From contig CAYOXI010000004.1 of assembly GCA_964407855.1 (NCBI GenBank), positions 1 to 64,000 on the forward strand: a stretch of 64,000 nt of DNA, written 5' to 3'. The DNA is from SHZI01 sp964407855 (lineage in GTDB: Bacteria > Pseudomonadota > Gammaproteobacteria > Steroidobacterales > GCA-2729495). Of this stretch, positions 24,946 through 33,936 are shown piece by piece. Positions within the stretch are counted from its first letter, which is position 1. Each line of letters begins with the position of its first letter. The notes under the pieces are model-generated. The model searched no databases, was not told the origin of the DNA, and saw nothing but the letters and a program-made list of their open reading frames with translations. A program made the position numbers and the translations under genes.

Positions 24946-27626
24946 TCACGCAGCCCGGTTTCTGCGGAGCAATGGTGCGAGGTACTGGCCTGTGTAGGAT
25001 GTGGGCGTTGCTGCCACATCTTCCGGTGTGCCCTGGGCCACCAGTTCGCCGCCGCCGTTGCCCCCCTCCGGACCCAGGTCGATGATCCAGTCCGCCGTCT
25101 TGATCACATCGAGATTGTGTTCGATGACCACGATCGTGTTGCCCTGGTCCCGGAGCTTCTGAAGTACGAGGAGCAGCTGGGCGATGTCATGAAAGTGCAG
25201 CCCGGTGGTGGGCTCATCAAGGATGTACAGGGTATTGCCGGTGGCGCGCTTCGACAGCTCCTTCGCCAGCTTGACCCGCTGCGCCTCGCCGCCGGAAAGC
25301 GTCGTGGCGTTCTGGCCAAGCCGCACGTAGGACAGCCCCACCTCCATGAGCGTCTGCAGTTTGGGCGCGATCATCGGAATGGCCGAGAAAAAAGGTAGTG
25401 CGTCTTCCACGGTCATCTCGAGCACATCATTGATGTTCTTGCCCTTGTAGCGGATCTCGAGGGTTTCGCGGTTGTAGCGCTGGCCTTTGCACACGTCGCA
25501 GGGTACGTAGACGTCGGGCAGGAAGTGCATTTCGACCCGGATGACGCCATCTCCCTGGCAGGCCTCGCACCGCCCCCCCTTGACGTTGAAGCTGAAGCGG
25601 CCGGCCTTGTAGCCCCGGGAACGCGATTCCTGCGTACCCGCGAACAGCTCCCGGATCGGCGTGAAGAGGCCGGTATAGGTGGCGGGATTGGAACGCGGGG
25701 TTCGCCCGATCGGACTCTGGCTGATGTCAATTACCCGGTCGACCGAATCCAGGCCATCTATCCCGTCGCAGGGTGTATGGCGGTTTTCGCTGGTGCCATT
25801 CAGCTTTTCGGCGGTGTAGAGGTACAGGGTGTCGTTCACAAGGGTCGACTTTCCGGAGCCGGAAACCCCGGTCACGCAGGTCATGACGCCCAGCGGGATA
25901 CGCACATCCAGGTTCTTGAGATTGTTGCCGCGGGCGCCGCGCACGGTCAGCCAGCGCTCGTCATCGGCCGCCCGACGCCGCTTCGGCAGGGGAATCTGCC
26001 GGCGACCCGCCAGGTACTGGCCCGTGATCGAGGCCGGGTTGGCCATGATCTCGGCCGGCGTTCCCTGGGCGACGATCTGGCCGCCATGCACACCCGCTCC
26101 AGGTCCGAGGTCGACCACATGGTCGCTGGCAGCGATGGCCTCTTCGTCGTGTTCCACGACCATGACGGTGTTGCCCAGGTCCCGGAGATGGATCAGCGTA
26201 TTCAGCAGGCGACGGTTGTCGCGCTGATGAAGCCCGATTGAGGGCTCATCCAGGATGTACATGACACCGACCAGGCCCGAGCCTATCTGGCTTGCCAGGC
26301 GGATGCGCTGGGCTTCGCCGCCCGACAGCGTCTCGGCGCTCCGGTCCAGGGACAGGTACTCCAGGCCCACGTCGGCCAGGAAGCGCAGCCGGTTCTGGAT
26401 TTCCTTGACGACCCTGGTCGCGATCTCGCCGCGCCATCCCTCNNNNNNNNNNNNNNNNNNNNNNNNNNNNNNNNNNNNNNNNNNNNNNNNNNNNNNNNNN
26501 NNNNNNNNNNNNNNNNNNNNNNNNNNNNNNNNNNNNNNNNNNTGAACTCGATCCGGTCATCGCCGCTGCCGTAGAGGAGCGTCTTCTGTATCCGGGCCAA
26601 CAGCTTGCGCCAGGGCTGCTCGATATCGAAATCGTAGTGCCTGGCGAGGCTCTGGATCATCGAGAAATAATAGGCATTGCGGCGATCCCAGCCCCGGATC
26701 GCTCCACCCGCGACACTGAGGTCCGGGTACCGAACCACCCTGTCCGGATCGAAAAACTGCTTCACGCCGAGTCCGTCGCAGGTCGGGCAGGCACCTGCGG
26801 GGTTGTTGAATGAGAAAAGACGTGGTTCCAGTTCGGGAATACTGAAGCTGCAGATCGGGCAGGCAAAGCGGTCGGAGAACAGCACCTCAGCTCCGGCGGC
26901 CTTGTCATCCGGATCCATCGGGGCCACCCGGGCCACCCCGTCCGCCAGCTTGAGCGCAGTTTCGAAGGACTCCGCCAGCCGCTGCTTGATGTCCTGCCGG
27001 ACCTTGAACCGGTCCACCACCACTTCGATGGTGTGCTTGCGGCGAAGGTCCAGTTTCGGCGGGTCGTCGAGCTCACAGATGATGCCGTCGATGCGGGCAC
27101 GGACGAAGCCCTGGCTGCGCAGATCTGCGAGGAGCTGGTGGTGCTCGCCTTTGCGGGCCTGGACGACCGGCGCGAGCAGCAGGAGTCTCGTTCCCTCGGG
27201 GAGGGACAGGGCCTGGTCGACCATCTGACTCACGGTCTGGGCGCGGAGGTCCCGGCCGTGAGCCGGGCACCGGGGTGTGCCGGCCCGCGCAAACAGCAGC
27301 CGCAGGTAGTCGTAGATCTCGGTGACGGTGCCGACGGTGGAGCGTGGGTTGTGCGAGGCAGTCTTCTGTTCGATGGAAATGGCCGGGGACAGCCCTTCGA
27401 TATGGTCCACGTCCGGCTTGTCCATCATGGAGAGGAACTGCCGGGCATAGGCAGACAGCGATTCCACATAGCGTCGCTGCCCCTCGGCATAGATGGTGTC
27501 GAAAGCCAGCGAGGACTTGCCCGAACCCGAGAGCCCGGTGATCACAATCAGCCGGTCCCGGGGCAGGTCCAGGTCCACGTTACGCAGATTGTGGGTCCGC
27601 GCTCCGCGGATGCTGATTTGCTGCAT
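24946..27626 (-). CDS. uvrA: Excinuclease ABC subunit A, interrupted by assembly gap
   Basis: DNA-damage recognition ATPase of nucleotide excision repair. The N-terminal part (MQQISIRGARTHNLRNVDLD) has the Walker A GLSGSGKSS at residues 31-39 and a zinc module (CPICSFSIPELEPRLFSFNN then CPTC). The C-terminal part has LSGGEAQR twice, GVSGSGKST, and the second zinc module (GGRCEACQGDG and PCDVCKGQR). An N run at 26443-26542 replaces about 80-95 residues and breaks the frame: 361 codons plus one base lie before it and 499 codons after. Nothing suggests a real mutation. It is divergent from ssb, as in E. coli; I find no LexA box in the 180-base spacer. Confidence 0.95.
26443..26542. other. Assembly gap (100 N)
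   Basis: Exactly 100 undetermined bases inside uvrA. The figure is a common placeholder for gaps of unknown size. The flanking protein fragments resume in different frames, so the true length cannot be 100: it must leave remainder 2 when divided by 3 and is probably about 245-285 bases. Confidence 0.95.
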
Positions 27627-27806
27627 GGGCGTAGGGAGGGGGGCCAAACCACGCACTATACGGCCCCGTTTCGGCCCGGAGGAAGCGGCCGGTCGCCCGG
27701 CCTCCGGGCTGCCACTCCAGGGCGGTATCCGCCCGATGCATTGCATAACGATATCGCCAGAAATCCCGGTGGCAATTGCGGCGGGGCGGCTTACAATGCC
27801 GCCCCT
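27627..27806. promoter_or_regulatory. Divergent uvrA/ssb promoter region
   Basis: 180 bases between the divergent starts. Toward ssb, GTGGCA (27769-27774) and TACAAT (27792-27797) are 17 bases apart. Toward uvrA, TATAGT reads on the minus strand at 27660-27655 with no convincing -35. No CTGT-N8-ACAG LexA box was found, although SOS control of this region is known in E. coli. Confidence 0.5.
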
Positions 27807-28283
27807 ATGGCACGTGGAATCAACAAAGTCATCCTCATCGGCAACCTCGGTCAGGATCCGGAAACCCGCTATATGCCCAGTGGTTCGGCGGTTACCAACC
27901 TCCGGATTGCGACCACCGACTCCTTCAAGGACAAGGATACCGGCGAGAAGCAGGAACGAACCGAGTGGCACAGCGTTGCCATGTTCGGACGGCTCGCCGA
28001 GATCTCCGCCGAGTACCTGAAGAAGGGCTCCCAGGTCTATATCGAAGGTCGCCTCCGGACCCGCAAGTGGCAGGACAAGGAAGGCAAGGACCGCTACACC
28101 ACCGAGATCATCGCGGACGAGATGCAGATGCTGGGCGGTCGCGGCGGTGGCATGGGTGCCGGCGGCGGGTCCGACAGCGACGGCAGCCGCAGCCAGTCGC
28201 CCGGCCGGCCTGCGAAACAGCCCCAGCCGGCTGCAGCGGGCGCCGGTGATGCGGGTGAGTTCGACGACGACATCCCCTTCTGA
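27807..28283 (+). CDS. ssb: Single-stranded DNA-binding protein
   Basis: Tetrameric SSB that coats ssDNA in replication, recombination and repair. The product is 158 residues (E. coli 178). The OB fold spans MARGINKVILIGNLGQDPET to about residue 110 (TTEIIADEMQML). A Gly/Ser/Pro/Gln-rich linker follows, and the acidic tip DDDIPF recruits partner enzymes. The ATG at 27807 has no Shine-Dalgarno; TACAAT ends 9 bases before it, suggesting a leader of only a few bases. A strong terminator follows the gene. Confidence 0.97.
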   Translation: MARGINKVILIGNLGQDPETRYMPSGSAVTNLRIATTDSFKDKDTGEKQERTEWHSVAMFGRLAEISAEYLKKGSQVYIEGRLRTRKWQDKEGKDRYTTEIIADEMQMLGGRGGGMGAGGGSDSDGSRSQSPGRPAKQPQPAAAGAGDAGEFDDDIPF

Positions 28284-28328
28284 TCTGCCAGTTTTCAGCC
28301 GCGAGCCCAGGTTCGCGAAGATCTGCCC

Positions 28329-28358
28329 CGGCGCACCTGTGAGTGCGCCGTTTTTTTT
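28329..28358 (+). terminator. Rho-independent terminator after ssb
   Basis: A perfect 8-bp stem (CGGCGCAC at 28329-28336, GTGCGCCG at 28343-28350), a 6-base loop and then eight Ts (28351-28358). It lies 45 bases after the ssb stop and before the sat-cysC start. Confidence 0.92.
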
Positions 28359-28408
28359 GGCGGCCCGGAACGGCCGCATAAGAACCTGACCTGAAGGAAT
28401 AAGTGACG

Positions 28409-30121
28409 ATGGGTGCTTTCAAGAAACCGCACGGCGGCGACCTCAAGAATCTCTACCTCGATGCCCCAGCGGCAGCCGCGGAAAAGCTGGCGGCCGCCAG
28501 CTTCCGGTCCTGGGACCTGACGGACCGCCAGTCCTGCGATCTCGAGCTGCTGCTCAACGGGGCGTTCTCGCCCCTTGAGGGCTTTCTGGGCAAGGCCGAC
28601 TACGAGAGTGTCCTGCGCGACCTGCGCCTCAGCTCCGGCCTCATCTGGCCCATGCCGATCACGCTGGACGTGAGCCAGGTCTTTGCCGATGCCCTGAAGC
28701 CTGGCGACAACGTCGCACTTCGTGACCAGGAGGGCGTGCTCATCGCCACGCTGTCCGTGGGCGACATCTGGACACCGGACAAGGTCGCCGAGGCCCGCGC
28801 GGTCTATGGTACCGATGACCTGAAACATCCCGGCGTGGACTACCTCATGAATACCGCGGGTCCGGTCTACGTGAGCGGCCGGCTCCGCGGTGTTGAGGCA
28901 CCCACCCACTACGACTTCAGGGGCCTGCGGGATACACCTGCCGAGCTCCGGGCGCGGTTCCAGAAGCTCGGCTGGCGGCGGGTAGTCGCCTTCCAGACCC
29001 GCAATCCGCTGCATCGGGCCCATCAGGAACTGACCTTTCGTGCGGCCCGGGAATGCGAGGCCAACCTGCTGATCCATCCGGTGGTGGGTCTGACCAAGCC
29101 GGGCGACGTGGATCACTTCACCCGGGTCCGGTGCTACGAACATGTGCTGGAGCAGTACCCCGAACAGACTACGGCACTTTCACTTCTCAACCTGGCCATG
29201 CGCATGGCAGGTCCCCGGGAAGCCGTCTGGCACGCCATCATCCGCAAGAACTACGGCTGCACCCACTTCATCGTTGGCCGGGACCATGCGGGTCCCGGCA
29301 ACGACTCCGCCGGCAAGCCCTTCTACGGCCCCTACGACGCCCAGGAACTGCTCCGGCAGCATGAGCAGGAACTGGACATCACGATGGTGCCGTTCCAGGA
29401 AATGGTCTACGTCGAGGACCGGGCCCAGTACGTCCCTGTTGACCAGACCCGGGAAGGCGAGAAGGTGCTGAACATCTCGGGCACCGAGTTTCGCCGCCGG
29501 CTGAATGAAGGTCTGGAGATTCCCGAGTGGTTCTCCTTTCCCAAGGTGGTGGAGGAACTGCGCCGCACCCATCCGGCCAGGCACCAGCAGGGCTTCACGG
29601 TGTTCTTTACCGGCCTGTCCGGATCCGGCAAGTCGACGATCGCCCGGGCGCTGCTCGACAAGCTGCTGGAAATCGGTACCCGGCGGGTCACCCTGCTGGA
29701 CGGGGACCTGGTCCGCAAGAACCTGTCCAGCGAGCTGGGCTTCTCGAAGGAGCACCGGGACCTCAACATCCTGCGGATCGGCTATGTGGCGTCCGAGATC
29801 ACCAAGAACGGCGGCGTGGCCATCTGCGCCCCGATCGCCCCGTATGCCGCCACGCGCCACAAGGTCCGGCAGGCCATCGAGCCGGTCGGCGGCTTCCTGG
29901 AAGTCCACCTGTCCACCGCCCTGGCCGTCTGCGAACAGCGGGACCGGAAGGGCCTCTATGCCAAGGCACGGGCCGGGATATTGAAGGAATTCACCGGCAT
30001 TTCAGATCCTTATGAGGTACCGGAGCAGCCGGAGCTGCGCATCGACACCGATGGCATCTCGCCCGACATGGCGGCGCACCGCATCCTGGTCAAGCTCGAG
30101 AGCATGGGCTTCATCCGGTAG
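28409..30121 (+). CDS. sat-cysC: Bifunctional sulfate adenylyltransferase / adenylylsulfate kinase
   Basis: Sulfate activation: ATP plus sulfate to APS, then APS to PAPS. The N-terminal ATP sulfurylase (about residues 1-385) has the motif QTRNPLHRAHQELTF and GRDHAGPG. The C-terminal APS kinase (about 395-570) has the P-loop GLSGSGKST and ICAPIAPYAATR. The ATG at 28409 is preferred over GTG 28403 because AAGGA (28394-28398) is then 10 bases away instead of 4. This is the homomeric Sat type, not the CysDN heterodimer of E. coli. No cysH, cysJI or transporter genes are adjacent. The terminator before it makes it a separate unit. Confidence 0.95.
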   Translation: MGAFKKPHGGDLKNLYLDAPAAAAEKLAAASFRSWDLTDRQSCDLELLLNGAFSPLEGFLGKADYESVLRDLRLSSGLIWPMPITLDVSQVFADALKPGDNVALRDQEGVLIATLSVGDIWTPDKVAEARAVYGTDDLKHPGVDYLMNTAGPVYVSGRLRGVEAPTHYDFRGLRDTPAELRARFQKLGWRRVVAFQTRNPLHRAHQELTFRAARECEANLLIHPVVGLTKPGDVDHFTRVRCYEHVLEQYPEQTTALSLLNLAMRMAGPREAVWHAIIRKNYGCTHFIVGRDHAGPGNDSAGKPFYGPYDAQELLRQHEQELDITMVPFQEMVYVEDRAQYVPVDQTREGEKVLNISGTEFRRRLNEGLEIPEWFSFPKVVEELRRTHPARHQQGFTVFFTGLSGSGKSTIARALLDKLLEIGTRRVTLLDGDLVRKNLSSELGFSKEHRDLNILRIGYVASEITKNGGVAICAPIAPYAATRHKVRQAIEPVGGFLEVHLSTALAVCEQRDRKGLYAKARAGILKEFTGISDPYEVPEQPELRIDTDGISPDMAAHRILVKLESMGFIR

Positions 30122-30156
30122 GTGCCCGCCGGTCCAGGTGATAGGCTTTCCCGCGT

Positions 30157-31497
30157 ATGCCAGGCCGGGTTTATATCAAGACCTTCGGGTGCCAGATGAA
30201 CGAGTACGACTCCAGCCGGATGCTGGACGTGCTCCGTACCCGGCAGGGCCTCCTTCCGACCGACGATCCGGAGGAGGCCGACCTGGTGGTGCTGAACACC
30301 TGCTCGGTGCGGGACAAGGCCCAGGAGAAGGTCTTCTCGTGGCTGGGCCGGTTCCGGGAGCTGAAGGCCCGGCGGCCCGGAGTCCTGATCGGGGTCGGCG
30401 GCTGCGTGGCGAGCCAGGAGGGCGAAGACCTGCTGCGGCGGGCGCCTTTCGTGGACATGGTCTTCGGCCCCCAGACCCTGCATCGCCTGCCTGACTTCAT
30501 GGATGCGATCCGGGCCACCGGCCAGCCGGTGGTGGACGTGAGCTTTCCGGAAATCGAGAAGTTCGACCGGCTGCCCGAGCCCCGTGCCGAGGGCGCAGCC
30601 GCATTCGTCTCGGTGATGGAGGGCTGCAGCAAGTACTGCAGCTTCTGTGTCGTGCCCTTCACGCGGGGCGAAGAGGTCAGCCGCCCGCTGGCCAGCGTAC
30701 TGGCAGAAGTGGAGCAGCTCGCCCGCCAGGGCGTCCGGGAAGTGACGCTCCTTGGACAGAACGTCAATGCCTATCGCGGGCCAACGCCGGATGGGCCGCT
30801 GGCGGACCTCACCACCCTGCTTCATCTGGTGGCGCGGATCGATGCCATCGAGCGCATCCGCTTCACGACATCCCATCCCCGCGAGTTTGGCGATCGCCTC
30901 GTCCAGGCCTATGCCAGCCTGTCGAAGCTCGCCAGCCATCTCCACCTGCCCGTGCAGAGCGGATCAGACCGCATACTCGCGCTGATGAAGCGGGGCTACA
31001 CGGCGCTGGAATTCCGCCAGAAGATCCGGCGCCTGCGGGAAGTCCGGCCCGATATCAGCGTGTCCACCGACTTCATTGTCGGGTTCCCCGGCGAAACCGA
31101 CGAGGACTTCGCCGCCTCCCTGCAGCTCATTGCCGACGTGGGTTTTGACCAGTCCTTCAGCTTCGTCTACAGCCCCCGGCCCGGCACACCGGCCGCCAGC
31201 CTTCCGGACCCGGTTTCCGAGGAGGAAAAGCTGCGGCGGCTGGCGCTTCTGCAGGCTCGGATCACGGCCCGCTCGCAGGCAATCAGCCGGGAGATGGTTG
31301 GCACTGTCCAGCGGGTGCTCGTCCAGCGGCCGGCACGCCGTGATCCCCGTCAGCTGGCCGGCAAGACCAGCAACAACCGCTGGGTCAACTTCGATGGCGA
31401 TGCCGATCTGGTTGGCGGCTTCGCGGACGTGCTGATCACCGAGGCCATGCCCAATTCCCTCCGTGGCCGGCTGAAGGACCGCGCCGAGGCCGCGTGA
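30157..31497 (+). CDS. miaB: tRNA-2-methylthio-N6-dimethylallyladenosine synthase MiaB
   Basis: Radical-SAM methylthiotransferase that converts i6A37 to ms2i6A37 in tRNAs reading U-initial codons. The 446 residues show the three UPF0004 cysteines (Cys12, Cys49, Cys83) for the auxiliary cluster, the radical-SAM triad CSKYCSFC (Cys157, 161, 164) and a C-terminal TRAM domain ending NSLRGRLKDR. Its stop overlaps the phoH start by 4 bases; it begins the conserved miaB-phoH-ybeY-corC-lnt run. No Shine-Dalgarno is evident before the ATG. Confidence 0.97.
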   Translation: MPGRVYIKTFGCQMNEYDSSRMLDVLRTRQGLLPTDDPEEADLVVLNTCSVRDKAQEKVFSWLGRFRELKARRPGVLIGVGGCVASQEGEDLLRRAPFVDMVFGPQTLHRLPDFMDAIRATGQPVVDVSFPEIEKFDRLPEPRAEGAAAFVSVMEGCSKYCSFCVVPFTRGEEVSRPLASVLAEVEQLARQGVREVTLLGQNVNAYRGPTPDGPLADLTTLLHLVARIDAIERIRFTTSHPREFGDRLVQAYASLSKLASHLHLPVQSGSDRILALMKRGYTALEFRQKIRRLREVRPDISVSTDFIVGFPGETDEDFAASLQLIADVGFDQSFSFVYSPRPGTPAASLPDPVSEEEKLRRLALLQARITARSQAISREMVGTVQRVLVQRPARRDPRQLAGKTSNNRWVNFDGDADLVGGFADVLITEAMPNSLRGRLKDRAEAA

Positions 31498-32525
31498 GCA
31501 TGCCGCCAACCGGGGGCGACCGGACAGCAGGCGGCGACGGTGCCGATGATCAGGAACTCGTGCTTGAATCGGCCGACAACACCACGCTTGCCAACCTGAG
31601 CGGTCAGTTCGACGAGAACCTGCGCCAGATCGAGCGCCGGCTGGGCCTGCGCATCAGCCAGCGGGGCAACCAGTTCCGGCTCTCCGGCCCGGGCCAGGCC
31701 GTCCAGGCTGGCACCCGCGTACTCCGCGACCTCTCCACACTGGCCGCACGGGAGCCGGTCGACAATCAGCGCGTTCACATCGCCCTTCAGGAAGCCCTCA
31801 TGGATCAGTCCCCGACTACCGACCACAGGCCGGATGATGCCGGCGTGGTGATGAAAGCCAGGCGCGTGCACATCCGTCCGCGGGGCGCCAGCCAGCGAGG
31901 CTACATGGAGGCCATTCTGGCCCACGACCTGTGCTTCGGGATCGGACCCGCAGGTACCGGCAAGACCTACCTGGCGGTGGCCAGTGCGGTGGCTGCGCTG
32001 GAGGAGGAGCGGGTCCGCCGGATCATCCTCGTGCGGCCCGCGGTGGAGGCCGGCGAACGACTCGGATTCCTGCCCGGTGACATGTCCCAGAAGGTGGACC
32101 CCTACCTGCGGCCCATGTATGACGCGCTCTACGAGATGATGGGCTTCGACCGCGTGGCCCGCCTGATCGAACGCAACATCATCGAGGTGGCGCCACTGGC
32201 CTTCATGCGGGGCCGTTCCCTGAACGAGAGCTTCGTGATCCTTGATGAGGCGCAGAACACGACCATCGAGCAGATGAAGATGTTCCTGACGAGGTTCGGC
32301 TTCGGCTCGCGGGCAGTCGTCACCGGCGATGTGACCCAGATTGACCTTCCCAGGCACCAGCTGTCGGGGCTCAAGCACGCCAACGCCGTACTCCACGGAG
32401 TCGCCGGTGTGAGCTTTACCCACTTCACGGCCGCGGACGTCGTGCGACACCCCCTGGTCCAGCGGATCGTCGAGGCCTATCAGCAGTTCGAGGACGGCAC
32501 CCAGGGAAAGCCGGATGATCCCTGA
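31494..32525 (+). CDS. ybeZ: PhoH family ATPase (YbeZ type)
   Basis: Cytoplasmic NTPase thought to act with YbeY in rRNA processing. The 343 residues contain Walker A GPAGTGKTYLA near residue 151 and Walker B SFVILDEAQNTT, as in the helicase-related PhoH core. The N-terminal portion has a KH-like LGLRISQRGNQFRLSGPG segment. It starts within the miaB stop (GTGA or ATGA type overlap) and overlaps the ybeY start by 11 bases, indicating coupled translation. Confidence 0.95.
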   Translation: MSMPPTGGDRTAGGDGADDQELVLESADNTTLANLSGQFDENLRQIERRLGLRISQRGNQFRLSGPGQAVQAGTRVLRDLSTLAAREPVDNQRVHIALQEALMDQSPTTDHRPDDAGVVMKARRVHIRPRGASQRGYMEAILAHDLCFGIGPAGTGKTYLAVASAVAALEEERVRRIILVRPAVEAGERLGFLPGDMSQKVDPYLRPMYDALYEMMGFDRVARLIERNIIEVAPLAFMRGRSLNESFVILDEAQNTTIEQMKMFLTRFGFGSRAVVTGDVTQIDLPRHQLSGLKHANAVLHGVAGVSFTHFTAADVVRHPLVQRIVEAYQQFEDGTQGKPDDP

Positions 32526-33036
32526 GACCGGGAGCGCCCTGCTGCTGGATATCGCGGTGGATCTGGTGACCGAAGACCCGGCAGATCTCGCGGACGGAGA
32601 TTTCAAGGCCTGGGTGCGGGCCACACTGCAGGCAGCGGACGCACCGCTGTCCGGCTCACTGGCCATCCGGCTGGTGGGCAGCGCCGAAGGCGAGCAGCTC
32701 AACCGGCAGTGGCGGGACAAGCCGGGCCCCACCAATGTGCTCGCGTTTCCGGGCCCGGAACCGGCCCGACTGCCCGCCGGCCTTCCCCCGGAGCTCGGGG
32801 ACCTGGTGATCTGCCTGCCGCTCGTGGTCAGCGAAGCCCGCGAGCAGGGCAAGTCGCCCCTGGCCCACCTGACCCACCTGGTGGTCCACGGTACGCTGCA
32901 CCTGCTCGGTCATACCCACGAAGAGGACGGGGACGCTGCCCGCATGGAAGCCCTTGAATCCCTTGTCCTGGCGGGACTTGGGCTGCCCGATCCCTATTCT
33001 GTCAAGCCGCCGGCAACCGCCCGGGCCGTGAAGTGA
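32515..33036 (+). CDS. ybeY: Endoribonuclease / rRNA maturation factor YbeY
   Basis: Zinc-dependent RNase for 16S rRNA 3'-end maturation and ribosome quality control. The 173 residues include the zinc-site motif VVHGTLHLLGHTHEEDGDA; the three His of the H-G-x-L-H-L-x-G-x-x-H pattern are present, with HT replacing the common YD. The TNVLAFP segment is also typical. It overlaps ybeZ by 11 bases and lies 27 bases before corC. Confidence 0.94.
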   Translation: MIPETGSALLLDIAVDLVTEDPADLADGDFKAWVRATLQAADAPLSGSLAIRLVGSAEGEQLNRQWRDKPGPTNVLAFPGPEPARLPAGLPPELGDLVICLPLVVSEAREQGKSPLAHLTHLVVHGTLHLLGHTHEEDGDAARMEALESLVLAGLGLPDPYSVKPPATARAVK

Positions 33037-33051
33037 CCCGACTGAACCCGC

Positions 33052-33057
33052 TAGAAT
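33052..33057 (+). promoter_or_regulatory. Candidate -10 element directly before corC
   Basis: TAGAAT with only six bases to the corC ATG; a start 7 bases downstream would put the first transcribed base at or next to the A of ATG. No good -35 is seen. The gene can also be read from the miaB side. Confidence 0.35.
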
Positions 33058-33063
33058 GACCCC

Positions 33064-33936
33064 ATGACGGATGAAGACGCCGAAGAACGCAGTAGCGAGA
33101 CCTGGTACGGCCGCCTGCGGCGGGTGCTCAAGGGCGAGGCCGCAACCCGCACCGATCTGCTGGACTGGCTCCGCCAGTCCCACGCCCAGACGGTCCTCGA
33201 CGCTGATGAGCTTGCCATGGTTGAAGGCGTGCTCGGGGTTGCCGAAACCCAGGCGCGGGACGTCATGGTGCCCCGCTCCCAGATCGTCGCGCTGGAGCTG
33301 GATTGCCCGGCGGAGAAGCTGCTCAGTACCATCGTCGAGAGCGGACATTCGCGCTTTCCCGTCATGGGTGAGGACCGGGAGGAGGTCGTCGGTTTCCTGC
33401 TTGCCAAGGATGTCCTCCGGCATTTCGTGGAGACCCCGGGACAGGGCTTCGAGATCCGGCGCTATATCCGGCCCGCCACCTTTGTCCCTGAAAGCAAGCG
33501 CCTCAATACCCTGCTGAAGGATTTCCGGCGCACCCGCAATCACATCGCGATCGTCGTGGACGAGTACGGTGGCATCACCGGTTTGCTGACCATCGAGGAC
33601 GTACTCGAGGAAATCGTCGGCGAGATCGATGACGAGCACGATTCGGCAGAGGCCGGTCCCATCCAGGAGCAGGCTCCGGGCCAGTACCACGTGCGAGCCG
33701 TGACGCGCATCGATGAGTTCAACGACTACTTCGACGCCAGCCTCGACGACGAGCACTATGACACCGTGGGGGGGCTGGTCATCCATGAACTCGGCCATCT
33801 CCCGCGCAAGGGCGAAAGCGTGCTGGTCGGCGAGTTCCGCTTCCGGGTACTCCAGTCGGACCGCCGGCGGATCCACGCCCTGGAGGTGATCCGCGGCACC
33901 GCCACGCCGGCGGATGGCGACGCTGCTGCGGCCTGA
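33064..33936 (+). CDS. corC: CorC/HlyC family transporter-associated protein
   Basis: A 290-residue cytosolic protein with two CBS domains (VMVPRSQIVAL to about residue 190) and a C-terminal CorC_HlyC domain (DTVGGLVIHELGHLPRKGES). In enterics it is linked to Mg/Co efflux with CorA; a corA is in this window at 23091. It has no membrane segment. No Shine-Dalgarno precedes the ATG; TAGAAT ends 6 bases before it. Its 3' end overlaps lnt by 23 bases. Confidence 0.94.
   Translation: MTDEDAEERSSETWYGRLRRVLKGEAATRTDLLDWLRQSHAQTVLDADELAMVEGVLGVAETQARDVMVPRSQIVALELDCPAEKLLSTIVESGHSRFPVMGEDREEVVGFLLAKDVLRHFVETPGQGFEIRRYIRPATFVPESKRLNTLLKDFRRTRNHIAIVVDEYGGITGLLTIEDVLEEIVGEIDDEHDSAEAGPIQEQAPGQYHVRAVTRIDEFNDYFDASLDDEHYDTVGGLVIHELGHLPRKGESVLVGEFRFRVLQSDRRRIHALEVIRGTATPADGDAAAA

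Noticed and set aside
26246..26560. Open frames running through the N block
   Set aside because: They translate undetermined bases and the wrong uvrA frame; assembly artefacts.
27627..27806. LexA box between uvrA and ssb
   Set aside because: Looked for CTGT-N8-ACAG and close variants; none seen, so SOS control is not claimed.
27033..27806. Long N-terminal extension of ssb
   Set aside because: The open frame upstream is antisense to uvrA; SSB family start is at 27807.
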